The notes: a model not told the origin generated them from the letters alone. Shown: positions 26,132 to 35,244, numbered from the stretch's first letter. The stretch: 64,000 nt of DNA from Porticoccus sp002341315 (GCF_047634355.1 NZ_JBLIAL010000004.1); one strand, 5' to 3'. A program made the numbers and translations.

Positions 26132-26856
26132 TTTTTTGCTACAACCACCAGGCTTGATCCCCAGGGAAACTTGGCCCCTTTCTTTGCCAGCCAGTTTTCG
26201 ATCATCGAAATTTTCAGTAAAACATGATTGGTGATTTTGCCGGGGTTTTCTTCTTGCATCTGACGCTGTTTTTTTCTCCCTAAATATCTTGAAACTACAA
26301 CCAGTGGAAACAATAAAAACTGGTGGTAATTGATATATTTGATGCTGAATCCAGCCTGTTCAACCGCCTGAGTGAGGGCGGTTTTGGTGTAACGTCTTTT
26401 ATGGCCAGCCAGGGTGTCGCGACTACTCCATAGCCAGGGTAGGGCCGGGACAGTAATGAATAATACTGAGTGGGGTTTGAGTGTACGGGAGAGCTCTTTT
26501 AGCATTTTGTGATCGTCAACATGCTCGAGCACATCAAGCGATGTCATCATGTCCACTGATTCATTTCCCAGCGGTAACTCCTGGACATCTCCGGCTATGA
26601 GCTGTGTGTCAGGTGCCAGGGTTTTCATATGGGGAGAGAGCAGTACCAGACGATCAATGCCGACCAGGTATTCACCGTAGGCTTGCAAATGTGTCAGGTT
26701 ATAGCCGGAGCCGCAACCAATATCAGCGAGGGTTTCAACCGGCTTTGGGCAGAATCTCCGGATCAGCTCCAGTACCATTGAGCGTCGGGCGCAGAACCAG
26801 AAGTGCGTCTGTTCCGTTCGCACTAGCATTTCATAGCGATCTGGCGTGAATTCCAT
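26125..26856 (-). CDS. class I SAM-dependent methyltransferase
   Basis: 243 aa. LADIGCGSGYNLTHL is SAM motif I (about residues 43-57), VGIDRLVLLSPHMK motif II and MMTSLDVLEHVDDHKMLKEL the Methyltransf_11 acidic helix. A hydrophobic stretch INYHQFLLFPLVVVSRYLG near 180-198 is common in membrane-linked members of this group in polysaccharide clusters. First gene of the minus-strand module C operon; its promoter should lie in 26857-27107, shared divergently with the MFS gene. Substrate unknown. Confidence 0.8.
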   Translation of the reverse strand: MEFTPDRYEMLVRTEQTHFWFCARRSMVLELIRRFCPKPVETLADIGCGSGYNLTHLQAYGEYLVGIDRLVLLSPHMKTLAPDTQLIAGDVQELPLGNESVDMMTSLDVLEHVDDHKMLKELSRTLKPHSVLFITVPALPWLWSSRDTLAGHKRRYTKTALTQAVEQAGFSIKYINYHQFLLFPLVVVSRYLGRKKQRQMQEENPGKITNHVLLKISMIENWLAKKGAKFPWGSSLVVVAKKC

Positions 26857-27070
26857 TATTAGCTTATTTTTATCGGCGGTTGGCCCATTCTATCTGCATG
26901 CCATCAGAGTGCATAGATATGCCTTTAGGTGGTGCCATGTTATATAACCCGGGCACCTGAAGGGTATTTAGCCTGGATTGTCCAGGTTGGGGCCTCGTGT
27001 ATGGTCAGATATTAATTTGGTTGATCGCAAACACGCCCTGGCTACCCTACTTATTCCTTTGTCAGCCCTT

Positions 27071-27076
27071 TATAAT
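27071..27076 (+). promoter_or_regulatory. -10 box for the MFS transporter gene
   Basis: A perfect TATAAT at 27071-27076, 32 bp upstream of the ATG at 27108. No good -35 hexamer is seen at 16-18 bp spacing. This would give a leader of about 25 bases. It also supports the ATG at 27108 over the longer reading frame from 26997, whose start lies upstream of this promoter. Confidence 0.5.
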
Positions 27077-27107
27077 ATGCGCCTCTGATATCAATGCTGT
27101 CATTCCC

Positions 27108-28469
27108 ATGAATCCACTGGAACGCAAAAGCCTGTTTGGTTTGGCCTCACTCTATGCTTTTCGCATGGTGGGGTTATTCATGTTGTTGCCGGTACTGGCC
27201 CTTTACGCTGGCGACTACAGTGGCAGCTCGGCCTTGCTGGTGGGCTTGGCTCTGGGTATCTATGGCCTCACCCAGGGACTATTCCAGATTCCCCTGGGAT
27301 TTCTTTCCGATCGGGTTGGCCGAAAACCGGTGATTGCGGGCGGGTTGTTGTTGTTTCTTGCTGGGAGTGTTATCGCTGCGTTGTCTGATTCCATGTGGGG
27401 CCTGATTGCCGGTCGGGCGATGCAGGGGGCCGGAGCTGTGGCCAGCACGATCATGGCGCTATTGTCTGATTTGACGACGGAGCAGAATCGCACCAAAGCC
27501 ATGGCAGTGGTGGGTGGCAGTATCGGTATTTCGTTTGCCCTTTCAATGGTGCTCGGGCCGGTTCTGGCTAATCAATGGGGGCTGTCCGGGTTGTTCTGGC
27601 TGGCGGCCGGGATGTCGGTAGTGAGTCTTGGGGTGTTGGCCCTGGTGATTCCCACACCGGTGACCTTGCTTCACAATGCGGAAGCAGAAGCGGTACCGGC
27701 AATGTTTGGCCGCTTGTTAAAAGACGCTGAGTTGTTGCGGCTCAATCTGGGGATCGGCACCCTGCATTTTGCCCAGATGGCCAGCTGGGTGGCAGTTCCG
27801 GTGATTCTGGAGCAGAGCCTGGATCTGGTCCGCGGCGATCACTGGATGATTTATCTTGGCACGATGGGCTTGTCGTTTCTCTGCATGCTGCCTTTTATTA
27901 TCGTTGGGGAAAAGCGCCGCAAAATGAAACCGGTGTTTATTGGCGCGGTTACTCTGCTGGCTTTAGCCGAAATGGTTCTTGCCGCCAATACCAGTCACCG
28001 CTATGGTTTTATCGTGGGTTTATTCCTGTTTTTCATGGCCTTTAATCTGCTGGAGGCGTCGCTGCCGTCGCTCGTCAGCAAGCTGGCGCCGGCCGGCGGT
28101 CGCGGAACCGCCATGGGGATTTATTCCACCAGCCAGTTTCTGGGTGCTTTTCTCGGTGGTGTGGTCGGTGGCTATGTAGCCTGGCGGTTTGGTTATGCCG
28201 AGGTTTTCTGGATGGTGGCCGTATCGATTCTGGTCTGGCTGATTGCTGCAGTGACCATGAAGAAGCCGGCGCACTTGAAGAGTCTGGTGGTGACTTTGAT
28301 GCCGGGGGAGGTGATCGCTGCGGAACACTTTGTCGGGCCGGTGCCGGGTGTTCAGGACGTGGTGATTATGCCGGATCACCGGCTGGCATACTTTAAAGTG
28401 GACAAGGACTTTTTCTGTCAGACGGACATGGAGTCAGCGCTGGGACGTCCGCTGGAGACACCGGTTTAA
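27108..28469 (+). CDS. MFS transporter, YajR-like with C-terminal YAM-type domain
   Basis: 453 aa, 12 membrane helices followed by a soluble tail of about 65 residues, the same length and build as E. coli YajR (454 aa). MFS motif A is seen as GFLSDRVGRKPVI near residues 65-77. The tail (KSLVVTLMPGEVI to the end) has the pattern of a small ferredoxin-like fold, the YAM domain. Proton-driven export of an unknown small molecule at the inner membrane. Start chosen at 27108 (MNPLERKS), as homologues begin there. A bidirectional terminator lies just downstream. Confidence 0.87.
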   Translation: MNPLERKSLFGLASLYAFRMVGLFMLLPVLALYAGDYSGSSALLVGLALGIYGLTQGLFQIPLGFLSDRVGRKPVIAGGLLLFLAGSVIAALSDSMWGLIAGRAMQGAGAVASTIMALLSDLTTEQNRTKAMAVVGGSIGISFALSMVLGPVLANQWGLSGLFWLAAGMSVVSLGVLALVIPTPVTLLHNAEAEAVPAMFGRLLKDAELLRLNLGIGTLHFAQMASWVAVPVILEQSLDLVRGDHWMIYLGTMGLSFLCMLPFIIVGEKRRKMKPVFIGAVTLLALAEMVLAANTSHRYGFIVGLFLFFMAFNLLEASLPSLVSKLAPAGGRGTAMGIYSTSQFLGAFLGGVVGGYVAWRFGYAEVFWMVAVSILVWLIAAVTMKKPAHLKSLVVTLMPGEVIAAEHFVGPVPGVQDVVIMPDHRLAYFKVDKDFFCQTDMESALGRPLETPV

Positions 28470-28475
28470 CGGCAT

Positions 28476-28505
28476 AAAAAAACCCGCGTAAAAGCGGGTT
28501 TTTTT
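28476..28505. terminator. bidirectional intrinsic terminator between the MFS gene and ssb
   Basis: Stem CCCGC (28483-28487) / GCGGG (28494-28498) around GTAAAA, flanked by seven A before and seven T after, which extend the stem. It serves both convergent genes, ending 16 bp from ssb. Confidence 0.9.
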
Positions 28506-28520
28506 ATCCGATTTGGCTTG

Positions 28521-29033
28521 TCAGAACGGGATGTCATCGTCAAAACTGTCGAATCCGGGATCTGTGCTGTTGCTGTTATTGCTGGACCCCGGCGGCTGCT
28601 GTTGCTGGGGCTTGCTGTAACCCCCTTGACCGCTACCTGATGGGCCTTGCTGTTGCATGCTATCGTCGTAGCCTGTTGAGCCCGAGCCTGCCCCGCCACG
28701 ACTATCCAGCATCTGCATTTCATTCGCCACGATTTCAGTGGTGTATTTGTCCTGACCGCTCTGGTCCTGCCACTTGCGGGTTCTGAGCGAGCCCTCAATA
28801 TATACCTTGCTGCCTTTTTTCAGGTATTCGGCAGCGATTTCTGCCAGACGATTAAAAAAGACAACCCGATGCCACTCGGTTCGCTCCTGCGGCTGGCCTG
28901 TCTGTTTGTCTTTCCAGGTTTCACTGGTGGCCAGTGTGAGGTTGGTCACTGCACCACCGCTGGGCATATACCGTGTTTCCGGGTCTTTCCCCAGATTGCC
29001 AATCAAAATAACCTTATTGATACCCCGAGCCAT
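28521..29033 (-). CDS. ssb: single-stranded DNA-binding protein SSB
   Basis: 170 aa from ATG at 29033, preceded on the minus strand by GGAG with good spacing; the in-frame GTG at 29045 is less likely because homologues start MARGINKVILIG. N-terminal OB fold (residues 1-~110) with GNLGKDPE and EWHRVVFFNRLAEIA, then a Gly/Gln/Pro/Ser-rich linker and the acidic tip DDDIPF that docks partner repair and replication proteins. Usual gammaproteobacterial SSB size. It acts as a homotetramer in DNA replication, repair and recombination. Confidence 0.96.
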   Translation of the reverse strand: MARGINKVILIGNLGKDPETRYMPSGGAVTNLTLATSETWKDKQTGQPQERTEWHRVVFFNRLAEIAAEYLKKGSKVYIEGSLRTRKWQDQSGQDKYTTEIVANEMQMLDSRGGAGSGSTGYDDSMQQQGPSGSGQGGYSKPQQQQPPGSSNNSNSTDPGFDSFDDDIPF

Positions 29034-29110
29034 GCCTTGCTCCACTGACTAAAATTAGGACGACAGTTTACCTCGGAAGCACAGTCCTGTCATTGGCTCA
29101 GCTCTCGTAC

Positions 29111-29746
29111 TTAGCTGTTGGCCACGACACTGGGACGCTGCGATATCTGCTGGTGCCATAAGTGAAGATGCTCGTGCCCGTCGGGCATGGCTACCCCTGC
29201 CCATTCGGCAAAGTCGATGGTTACCAGTGCGGTGATATCGGCCATGGAGAAATTGTTCCCGGCAAGGTAGGAACGGTGGGCTAGATGCTGGTTTAGGTCA
29301 TCATAGAAATTCATGATGCGTTGCCGACCGCGTTCCACCAGGGCCGGGATTTTATCGTAATTGTGCGGTCCGACCAGAGCCCTTCCATCAAACCAGTCAG
29401 GCCCATTTCTGAACAGGTCTGCCACTGCCTGAAAGCCGTTGGTAAAACAAATCTGGTTCCACATTTCCACTAATCCAATTTCCTGGTCAGTGGCGCCAAA
29501 CAAGGGTGGCTCTGGATGACGGGCTTCCAGGTAGCGTGCAATGGCATTCGTCTGGGAGATACAAGTGCCATCATCAAGTTCCAGTACAGGCACATCGCAG
29601 TTGGGGCTTTTCAGTCGAAAATCTGCGGTAAGTTGCTCCCCTTTCAGCAAATCCACCTCAATGCGCGGAAATTTGATGCCCTTTTCGGCCATGAAGATAT
29701 TCAGCCGTCGCGGGTTGGGGACACCGGGATAGTCATAGAGTTTCAT
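29111..29746 (-). CDS. glutathione S-transferase family protein
   Basis: 211 aa. N-terminal thioredoxin-like domain (about 1-80) with a GVPNPRRLNIFMAEKGI start, PVLELDDGT (cis-Pro) and ISQTNAIARYLEARHP (the Ser-containing glutathione-binding loop); all-helical C-terminal domain with MADITALVTIDFAEW. Fits soluble theta/beta-like bacterial GSTs that conjugate glutathione or reduce electrophiles. Stands alone between ssb and the sugar-phosphate transferase; specific substrate unknown. Confidence 0.87.
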   Translation of the reverse strand: MKLYDYPGVPNPRRLNIFMAEKGIKFPRIEVDLLKGEQLTADFRLKSPNCDVPVLELDDGTCISQTNAIARYLEARHPEPPLFGATDQEIGLVEMWNQICFTNGFQAVADLFRNGPDWFDGRALVGPHNYDKIPALVERGRQRIMNFYDDLNQHLAHRSYLAGNNFSMADITALVTIDFAEWAGVAMPDGHEHLHLWHQQISQRPSVVANS

Positions 29747-29856
29747 GGCATTTCCTTATTCTGGTTATTAACGATGATCGCGCATGACCTACGGGTTCGT
29801 CTGCCGATGCTAACGGTTGTCATCGCGGAAGGAAAGCCTGGCGGCGTGGTGGCGGG

Positions 29857-31239
29857 TTAGAACGCATTTCGGTTGTGAAAGATACTAAACACTGTGAGGG
29901 TGATGATCTTCAGATCGAGCCATAGTGACCAGTTATTGATGTATTCAAGGTCGCATTCTACCCGTCGCTCCATCTTTTCCAGTGTATCGGTCAGCCCCCG
30001 ATAACCGCGGATCTGGGCGAGCCCGGTAATCCCCGGTTTGACCTTGTGGCGCCACATATAGGATTCGATCAGGTCCATGTAATACTCATTGTGGATCAGG
30101 GCATGGGGTCTGGGACCCACGATGGACATGCGGCCCTGCACGACATTAAAAAACTGCGGTAACTCGTCGAGGCTGGTACGTCGCAGAAAAGCCCCCAGTC
30201 TGGTGAGCCTCGGGTCATCGAGTTTCGCCTGGGTTACCGCACCATTGGCTTCCTGATGAACCGTCATGGATCTGAACTTGTAAACCTTGAAACGTCTGCC
30301 ATCCTGGCCATTACGATACTGCTTGAACAATACGGGGCCGGGCGAACTGAATCTGATCAGCAGCGCAATGGCCAGGCAGGCAGGTGTGATCAGTGCGCAG
30401 ATCAGTATGCCGAGCACCAGATCTTCACAGCGCTTGAGGACGCGATTAAAGCCGCTCATTGGGGTGCAGCTGATATCTATAGCGTAGTGACCGAGGATGC
30501 TCGATACCTTATGGTTGAGGAGCTGGATGTCTTCAAAGTCGGGGAAAAAGCGGATGTCCACCGTCACATGGCGGAGAGCATAGACTATGTCTTTGATGAA
30601 GCTTCCCATACTCAGCGGCAGGTCGAGCCACACTTCATCGGCCGAATATTTACTGAGTTCCTCTATCACCTGACCGGAGTGAGCCCAGCGCTCTATTTCG
30701 CTGGCATGCACATGATGAACCAGTCGGTAACCGGACTGCTGCATTTCCCGCTCGTCAAAGAGTTCCCTGGCGTGGTGGTGGTTGCTGGTAATGACCAGTA
30801 CCGACCGCAGGTTTTTGCCGGCACTTCGCAGGCGTTTCAGGTAAAAGTGGTACCCGCATCGGTAGAGCGTGCCTCCCAACCAGGTCAGTGTCACCAAGTA
30901 AAATAGCCAGAGTCTGGAAAACTCGATGGCTGTTTTGGTAAACACCAGGAAGGCCATGAGCACTGCCACGGTCAGCAGTAGCGAGAAAGTATAGCGTTTG
31001 AGCAGGGGCAGTAGTCGTCTGCCCCGCCATGAGTCGTAGACGCCGGTAATTGTGAGGAGAAAAACCAGCAGCAGTGCTGTGCCACCGGTCAATACTTCAA
31101 ACTTGGCCGACATGTCGACGGAGCCAAAACGGAGCCAGTGGGCCACTGTGCTGGCAAAAATCACATTGACGGCATCAACGATGGCAATGAGTGGCGCAAA
31201 GCTGGAAGTGGATGAGGGCTGTGAGCTGGTTGCCATCAA
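29857..31239 (-). CDS. polyprenyl-phosphate sugar-1-phosphate transferase (WbaP/WcaJ type)
   Basis: 460 aa. Four N-terminal membrane helices (about 12-125), a Rossmann-like CoA-binding-type domain, a fifth helix beginning KRCEDLVLGILICAL near 268, and the C-terminal catalytic domain (PF02397) with FKVYKFRSMTV, RRTSLDELPQFFNV and MSIVGPRP. It moves a sugar-1-phosphate, commonly glucose or galactose, from a UDP-sugar to undecaprenyl phosphate, starting repeat-unit synthesis at the cytoplasmic face. It is the only initiating enzyme in the window, so it probably serves one or more of the glycan modules although it lies apart from them. Two Met codons head the gene; 31239 is given. Confidence 0.9.
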   Translation of the reverse strand: MMATSSQPSSTSSFAPLIAIVDAVNVIFASTVAHWLRFGSVDMSAKFEVLTGGTALLLVFLLTITGVYDSWRGRRLLPLLKRYTFSLLLTVAVLMAFLVFTKTAIEFSRLWLFYLVTLTWLGGTLYRCGYHFYLKRLRSAGKNLRSVLVITSNHHHARELFDEREMQQSGYRLVHHVHASEIERWAHSGQVIEELSKYSADEVWLDLPLSMGSFIKDIVYALRHVTVDIRFFPDFEDIQLLNHKVSSILGHYAIDISCTPMSGFNRVLKRCEDLVLGILICALITPACLAIALLIRFSSPGPVLFKQYRNGQDGRRFKVYKFRSMTVHQEANGAVTQAKLDDPRLTRLGAFLRRTSLDELPQFFNVVQGRMSIVGPRPHALIHNEYYMDLIESYMWRHKVKPGITGLAQIRGYRGLTDTLEKMERRVECDLEYINNWSLWLDLKIITLTVFSIFHNRNAF

Positions 31240-31261
31240 TTTATCGTCTTGGGGTTATATA

Positions 31262-31289
31262 ACGGGAGAGCCAAAACCGGGTCTCCCGT
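31262..31289 (-). terminator. strong hairpin between fabB and the sugar-phosphate transferase gene
   Basis: Arms 31262-31272 and 31279-31289 pair over 11 positions with one G-G mismatch around a 6-base loop. It lies between fabB (ends 31317) and the next minus-strand start at 31239. An AT-rich TTATATAA follows on the minus strand instead of a T tract, so it may end fabB transcription only in part or act as a 3' stabiliser. Confidence 0.45.
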
Positions 31290-31316
31290 GAAGGATAAGA
31301 TAATTTCAGTGGCAAA

Positions 31317-32534
31317 CTAGGGGTTGTAGCGCTGAAAGACCAGCGTTGCATTGGTGCCACCAAAACCAAAGCTGTTGGACATGACACGTTGCAGATTGGC
31401 CTGGTCCACCCGTCTGGTGATAATGGGCAAGTCTGCCGCTTCGGGATCAAGGTTGTCGACGTTGGCTGAAGCGCAGATGAAGTTGTGCTCCATCATCAAC
31501 AGACTGAAAATCGCCTCCTGAACACCTGCGGCGCCGAGTCCGTGGCCGGACAGCGATTTGGTCGAGCTGATGGGGGGTACTTTTTCGCCAAAAGTTTCCC
31601 TGATGGCTTTCAATTCCTGCAAATCACCGACGGGTGTGCTGGTACCATGGGTGTTGATGTAGTCGATATCCCCCTGAGTGGTTTGCATCGCCATTTTCAT
31701 GCAGCGTGCGGCACCTTCTCCGGACGGTGCCACCATGTCATAACCATCCGAGGTGGAGCCATAGCCCACCAGCTCGGCATAGATTGTGGCGCCCCGCGCC
31801 AGGGCGTGTTCCAGTTCTTCCACGACCAGGCAGCCTGCACCGACTCCCGGTACAAAACCATCCCTGTCAGCGTCATAAGCCCTGGAGGCCAGTTGAGGAG
31901 TATCGTTATATTTGGTCGACAGTGCACCCATGGCATCGAACATGCCCGCCATTGACCAGTGCATATCCTCGGCGCCACCGGCAAAGACAATATCCTGTTT
32001 GTTCATCTGAATCAGTTCCATTGCGTGACCAATGCTGTGGGCGCTGGTGGCACAGGCGGAGGCTATGGAATAGTTGGTGCCCTTGATTTTGAATGGTGTC
32101 GCCAGACAAGCCGAAACGGTGCTGGCCATGATCTGAGTTACCCGGTAAGGACCCGCTTTTTTGATGCCTTTGGCGCGCATGACGTCAATGGTTTCGGTGA
32201 ACATTTCACCGGATACGCCGCCGGACCCCATCACCAGACCGGTGCGGATATTGGAGACCTGGTCCTCGCTGAGGCCGGCATCGGCAATGGCGCGCTCGGT
32301 GGCGATATAGCCGTATGCCGCAGAGGGGCCCATAAAACGGAGAATCTTGCGGTCAATCAGCTCCGCGAGATCAAGGTCGACCCGGGCAGCCACGTTGCAG
32401 CGCAGGCCCATTTCTTCAAAATCTTCCCGGAAGACGATGCCGGATTTCCCTTCCTTTAGCGCTGTGGTGACGGTTTCCCTGTCATTACCCAGGCAGGAAA
32501 CTATCCCCATTCCGGTAATTACTACACGTTTCAT
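31317..32534 (-). CDS. fabB: beta-ketoacyl-ACP synthase I FabB
   Basis: 405 aa (E. coli 406). The Cys-His-His triad is Cys161 (SACATSAH), His296 (NTHGTSTP) and His331 (LSGHGLGAAG). It extends cis-unsaturated acyl-ACPs and is needed, with FabA, for anaerobic unsaturated fatty acid synthesis. It lies 49 bp downstream of fabA in the same direction, the fabAB operon arrangement of Pseudomonas, usually controlled by FabR/DesT-type repressors; no operator was recognised. Confidence 0.96.
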   Translation of the reverse strand: MKRVVITGMGIVSCLGNDRETVTTALKEGKSGIVFREDFEEMGLRCNVAARVDLDLAELIDRKILRFMGPSAAYGYIATERAIADAGLSEDQVSNIRTGLVMGSGGVSGEMFTETIDVMRAKGIKKAGPYRVTQIMASTVSACLATPFKIKGTNYSIASACATSAHSIGHAMELIQMNKQDIVFAGGAEDMHWSMAGMFDAMGALSTKYNDTPQLASRAYDADRDGFVPGVGAGCLVVEELEHALARGATIYAELVGYGSTSDGYDMVAPSGEGAARCMKMAMQTTQGDIDYINTHGTSTPVGDLQELKAIRETFGEKVPPISSTKSLSGHGLGAAGVQEAIFSLLMMEHNFICASANVDNLDPEAADLPIITRRVDQANLQRVMSNSFGFGGTNATLVFQRYNP

Positions 32535-32583
32535 CGTTTATACCTATGCCGACTGTCAGGTTCGGCTATTGTAGTAGAAAAAA

Positions 32584-33114
32584 TCAGAAGTTGTCAGTTG
32601 ACTCGAACAGTCCAACACGCAGATCTTTCGCCGTATAAATCTCGCGACCATCCACAAAAACACTGCCATCGGCAATAGCCATTTTCAGTTTTCTTTCGAC
32701 AATTCTCGAAATATCAATCTGGTAGGTCACGGTGCTTGCTTCTGGCAGTACCTGACCGAAAAACTTCACTTCGCCCGAGCCCAACGCCCGTCCCTTGCCG
32801 GGATTGCCTTTCCAGGCCAGGAAAAAGCCGGTCAGCTGCCACATGGCATCAAGGCCAAGGCAGCCGGGCATAACCGGGTCGCCATGAAAGTGGCAACCAA
32901 AAAACCACAGGTCTTTATGAATATCCAGTTCTGCCGTTATCAGGCCCTTGCCAAACCGGCCTTCTTCGGCATGAATGCGGGTGATTCGATCCACCATCAA
33001 CATGTTGTCAGCGGGGAGTTTGGCGTTGCCTTCACCGAACAGGTCGCCGTGACTGCAGGCGACAATTTCCTCGCGGGTATACGCGTTCTGTGATTGTGGA
33101 ACGAATTTCGTCAT
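32584..33114 (-). CDS. fabA: 3-hydroxydecanoyl-ACP dehydratase/isomerase FabA
   Basis: 176 aa (E. coli 172). Hot-dog fold; the active-site segment FFGCHFHGDPVMPGCLGLDAMWQ gives catalytic His75 and Asp89. It dehydrates 3-hydroxydecanoyl-ACP and isomerises trans-2 to cis-3-decenoyl-ACP, the branch point to unsaturated fatty acids. First gene of fabA-fabB. The 199 bp upstream to ispB should contain its promoter; I could not pick clear boxes. Confidence 0.97.
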   Translation of the reverse strand: MTKFVPQSQNAYTREEIVACSHGDLFGEGNAKLPADNMLMVDRITRIHAEEGRFGKGLITAELDIHKDLWFFGCHFHGDPVMPGCLGLDAMWQLTGFFLAWKGNPGKGRALGSGEVKFFGQVLPEASTVTYQIDISRIVERKLKMAIADGSVFVDGREIYTAKDLRVGLFESTDNF

Positions 33115-33313
33115 TGAGTGGACTGTCCTGGTTGGTGGGTTTTACCCGGTGCTGGTTTGTCATCGAAGCGGTGAATTTTAGCGGATTTGCTCATTAAGTC
33201 CAGAAAAGAAGGGGGATGTAGAGGGCATTATTGCCCTATCAATCCTCATCCATCAGATCAGAGCACACACTATATTGTATTGGCGCTCGTGGCAGATATT
33301 CCTGTGCTGGATG

Positions 33314-34276
33314 TCAGCATTTTCGTTGGAGGGCAAACTCTGTGAGTTCTGCCAATGCCCGGTGTTCCGGTGAGTCTGTAAAATCTGCCAGGCAGGCTCT
33401 TGCCTGTTCTGCATGATGAGCTGCACAAGTGAGTGTATAGTCGAGTGCGCCAGTCGAATGGATGGCGTCACTAATCTGGTCGAGCTGTTCCAGGGCACCT
33501 TTCTCAATGGCTGACCGAATCATCGTGGCCTGCGCTGGTGTCCCCCTCTGCATAGCGCAAATCAGAGGCAGTGTCGGTTTGCCCTCTGCGAGGTCATCAC
33601 CGATATTTTTGCCAAGTTCGTCCGCCTGACCACTGTAGTCGAGCACGTCATCTACCAGTTGAAATGCCATTCCAAGATGGTAACCGTAATGTTTTGCCGC
33701 TTCTTCCTGGGTGGCCGGGGCCCCTGCCAGTATGGCGCCGGTTTGTGCTGCTGCCTCGAAGAGTTGAGCTGTTTTCTTGTGAATGACATTGAGGTAGGCC
33801 GCTTCGGATGTATCGGGGTTGCCGGCATTGATTAGTTGCTGCACTTCACCTTCGGAGATGATATTGGTGGTATCGGCGATGATTCGCATGATCGCCATGC
33901 TGTCGATGGCAACCAGCATCTGGAACGCCCGGGAATAGAGGAAGTCTCCGACAAGCACACTGGGCGCATTGCCGAACCGCGCATTGGCTGTGGCTCTTCC
34001 ACGTCGCAGGCTGGAGGTGTCCACCACATCGTCGTGCAGTAGCGTGGCGGTGTGAATGAACTCGATAATGGCGGCCAGTGAGATGTGTTGTGTCCCCCGG
34101 TAGCCAAAGCTCTTTGCGATGAGTAACACCAGTAGTGGGCGAAGTCGTTTGCCGCCGGCGTCGACGATGTACTGGCCAATATTTTCCACTAACCCGACGT
34201 CAGAATGCAGCTGGCGAATGATCAGCTCATTCACCTGTTCAAATTCGGATTTAACTACCTGATGGAATGGCAACAT
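33314..34276 (-). CDS. ispB: octaprenyl diphosphate synthase IspB
   Basis: 320 aa from ATG 34276 (E. coli 323); the longer frame from GTG 34321 lacks homologous sequence. The two Asp-rich motifs, DDVVD at 82-86 and DDVLD at 209-213, identify a trans-prenyl diphosphate synthase, and GGKRLRPLL near 41-49 binds substrate. It makes the C40/C45 side chain of ubiquinone. Divergent from rplU-rpmA, an arrangement conserved in gammaproteobacteria. Confidence 0.95.
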   Translation of the reverse strand: MLPFHQVVKSEFEQVNELIIRQLHSDVGLVENIGQYIVDAGGKRLRPLLVLLIAKSFGYRGTQHISLAAIIEFIHTATLLHDDVVDTSSLRRGRATANARFGNAPSVLVGDFLYSRAFQMLVAIDSMAIMRIIADTTNIISEGEVQQLINAGNPDTSEAAYLNVIHKKTAQLFEAAAQTGAILAGAPATQEEAAKHYGYHLGMAFQLVDDVLDYSGQADELGKNIGDDLAEGKPTLPLICAMQRGTPAQATMIRSAIEKGALEQLDQISDAIHSTGALDYTLTCAAHHAEQARACLADFTDSPEHRALAELTEFALQRKC

Positions 34277-34417
34277 GCCGTAACCCTGGCCAGCAACAAT
34301 AGGTGTAAACAGCCAATGCACGCGGGACTTGTACGATAGGCGCGTCGCATCCTAGAGAGGGCCTCTGTCACTGTCAAGTTTCCGATGCTTGGATCACCTA
34401 TACAATGGAATATTCCC

Positions 34418-34446
34418 TTGCGATAACAGGGGGTTTCCCTTAAAAT
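34418..34446 (+). promoter_or_regulatory. rplU-rpmA promoter
   Basis: -35 TTGCGA (34418-34423) and -10 TAAAAT (34441-34446) with an exact 17 bp spacer; start expected near 34453. The G+C-rich CCCGCCCC just after the -10 resembles the discriminator of stringently controlled ribosomal-protein promoters. A TATACAAT at 34399-34406 is a weaker alternative. Confidence 0.65.
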
Positions 34447-34524
34447 CCCGCCCCTCGCAAAACCGGCCTTGAGGAAATCGTTCCTGCAGGCTTCGAACTG
34501 GCATGAGCGAATACGGAGCATATT

Positions 34525-34839
34525 ATGTACGCAGTTATAAAGAGTGGTGGCAAACAGCACCGGGTGAAGGAAGGCGAATACCTGCGCCTCGAAAAGCTGG
34601 AAGTCCCCACCGGTGGCAATATTGACTTCAATGAAGTGCTGATGGTTGCCGATGGTGAAAATTTCAAGATTGGTGCACCGTTGCTTGAAGGTGCCAAGGT
34701 AACAGGTGAAGTGCTTAGCCATGGTCGTGCTGACAAGGTGCAAATCATCAAATTTCGCCGCCGCAAGCATCACCGGAAGCAGATGGGCCACCGTCAGTGG
34801 TACACCGAAGTGAAAATCACGGGCATCAGTGCCGGTTAA
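34525..34839 (+). CDS. rplU: 50S ribosomal protein L21
   Basis: 104 aa, near identical in length to E. coli L21 (103). MYAVIKSGGKQHRV at the start and the basic KFRRRKHHRKQMGHRQ stretch near residues 74-89 are characteristic. It binds 23S rRNA in the large subunit. GGAG at 34515-34518 is the ribosome site. Followed after 19 bp by rpmA in the usual operon. Confidence 0.98.
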   Translation: MYAVIKSGGKQHRVKEGEYLRLEKLEVPTGGNIDFNEVLMVADGENFKIGAPLLEGAKVTGEVLSHGRADKVQIIKFRRRKHHRKQMGHRQWYTEVKITGISAG

Positions 34840-34858
34840 GATCAGATAGGAGAACGTC

Positions 34859-35116
34859 ATGGCTCACAAGAAAGCTGGTGGTAGTACCCGTAACGGGCGC
34901 GATTCCGAAAGTAAACGACTGGGTGTAAAGCGTTTCGGTGGCGAACAGGTCACAGCGGGTAATATCATTATTCGTCAGCGCGGTACCCGGTTCCATGCCG
35001 GCAGCAATGTTGGCATTGGTCGCGACCACACCATTTTTGCTACAGCAGACGGTGAAGTACAGTTCACAGTGAAAGGTCCCAATAATCGCAAGTATGTGAA
35101 TATTGTCACCGCCTGA
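34859..35116 (+). CDS. rpmA: 50S ribosomal protein L27
   Basis: 85 aa. N-terminal MAHKKAGGSTRNGRDS, whose tail reaches the peptidyl-transferase centre, and RLGVKRFGGEQV are typical. Ribosome site AGGAG upstream. Ends 15 bp before an intrinsic terminator, so rplU-rpmA form a two-gene unit separate from obgE. Confidence 0.98.
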   Translation: MAHKKAGGSTRNGRDSESKRLGVKRFGGEQVTAGNIIIRQRGTRFHAGSNVGIGRDHTIFATADGEVQFTVKGPNNRKYVNIVTA

Positions 35117-35130
35117 GGCTGGCTTTATTG

Positions 35131-35156
35131 AAAAGCCCCGCCCAGGCGGGGCTTTT
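35131..35156 (+). terminator. intrinsic terminator after rpmA
   Basis: AAAAGCCCCGC (35131-35141) pairs with GCGGGGCTTTT (35146-35156) around CCAG, followed by two more T. Strong and typical. Confidence 0.92.
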
Positions 35157-35244
35157 TTGTGTTTGAATATTTGAATATCGAGTGGATTGTATGTGTTCGT
35201 GCTGCCAGTGGCACACGATTTAATTCCAACCCCTCAGAGCGCGG

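Noticed and set aside
34255..34860. 201-codon minus-strand frame across rplU
   Set aside because: It covers the rplU promoter and gene in antisense; no recognisable protein.
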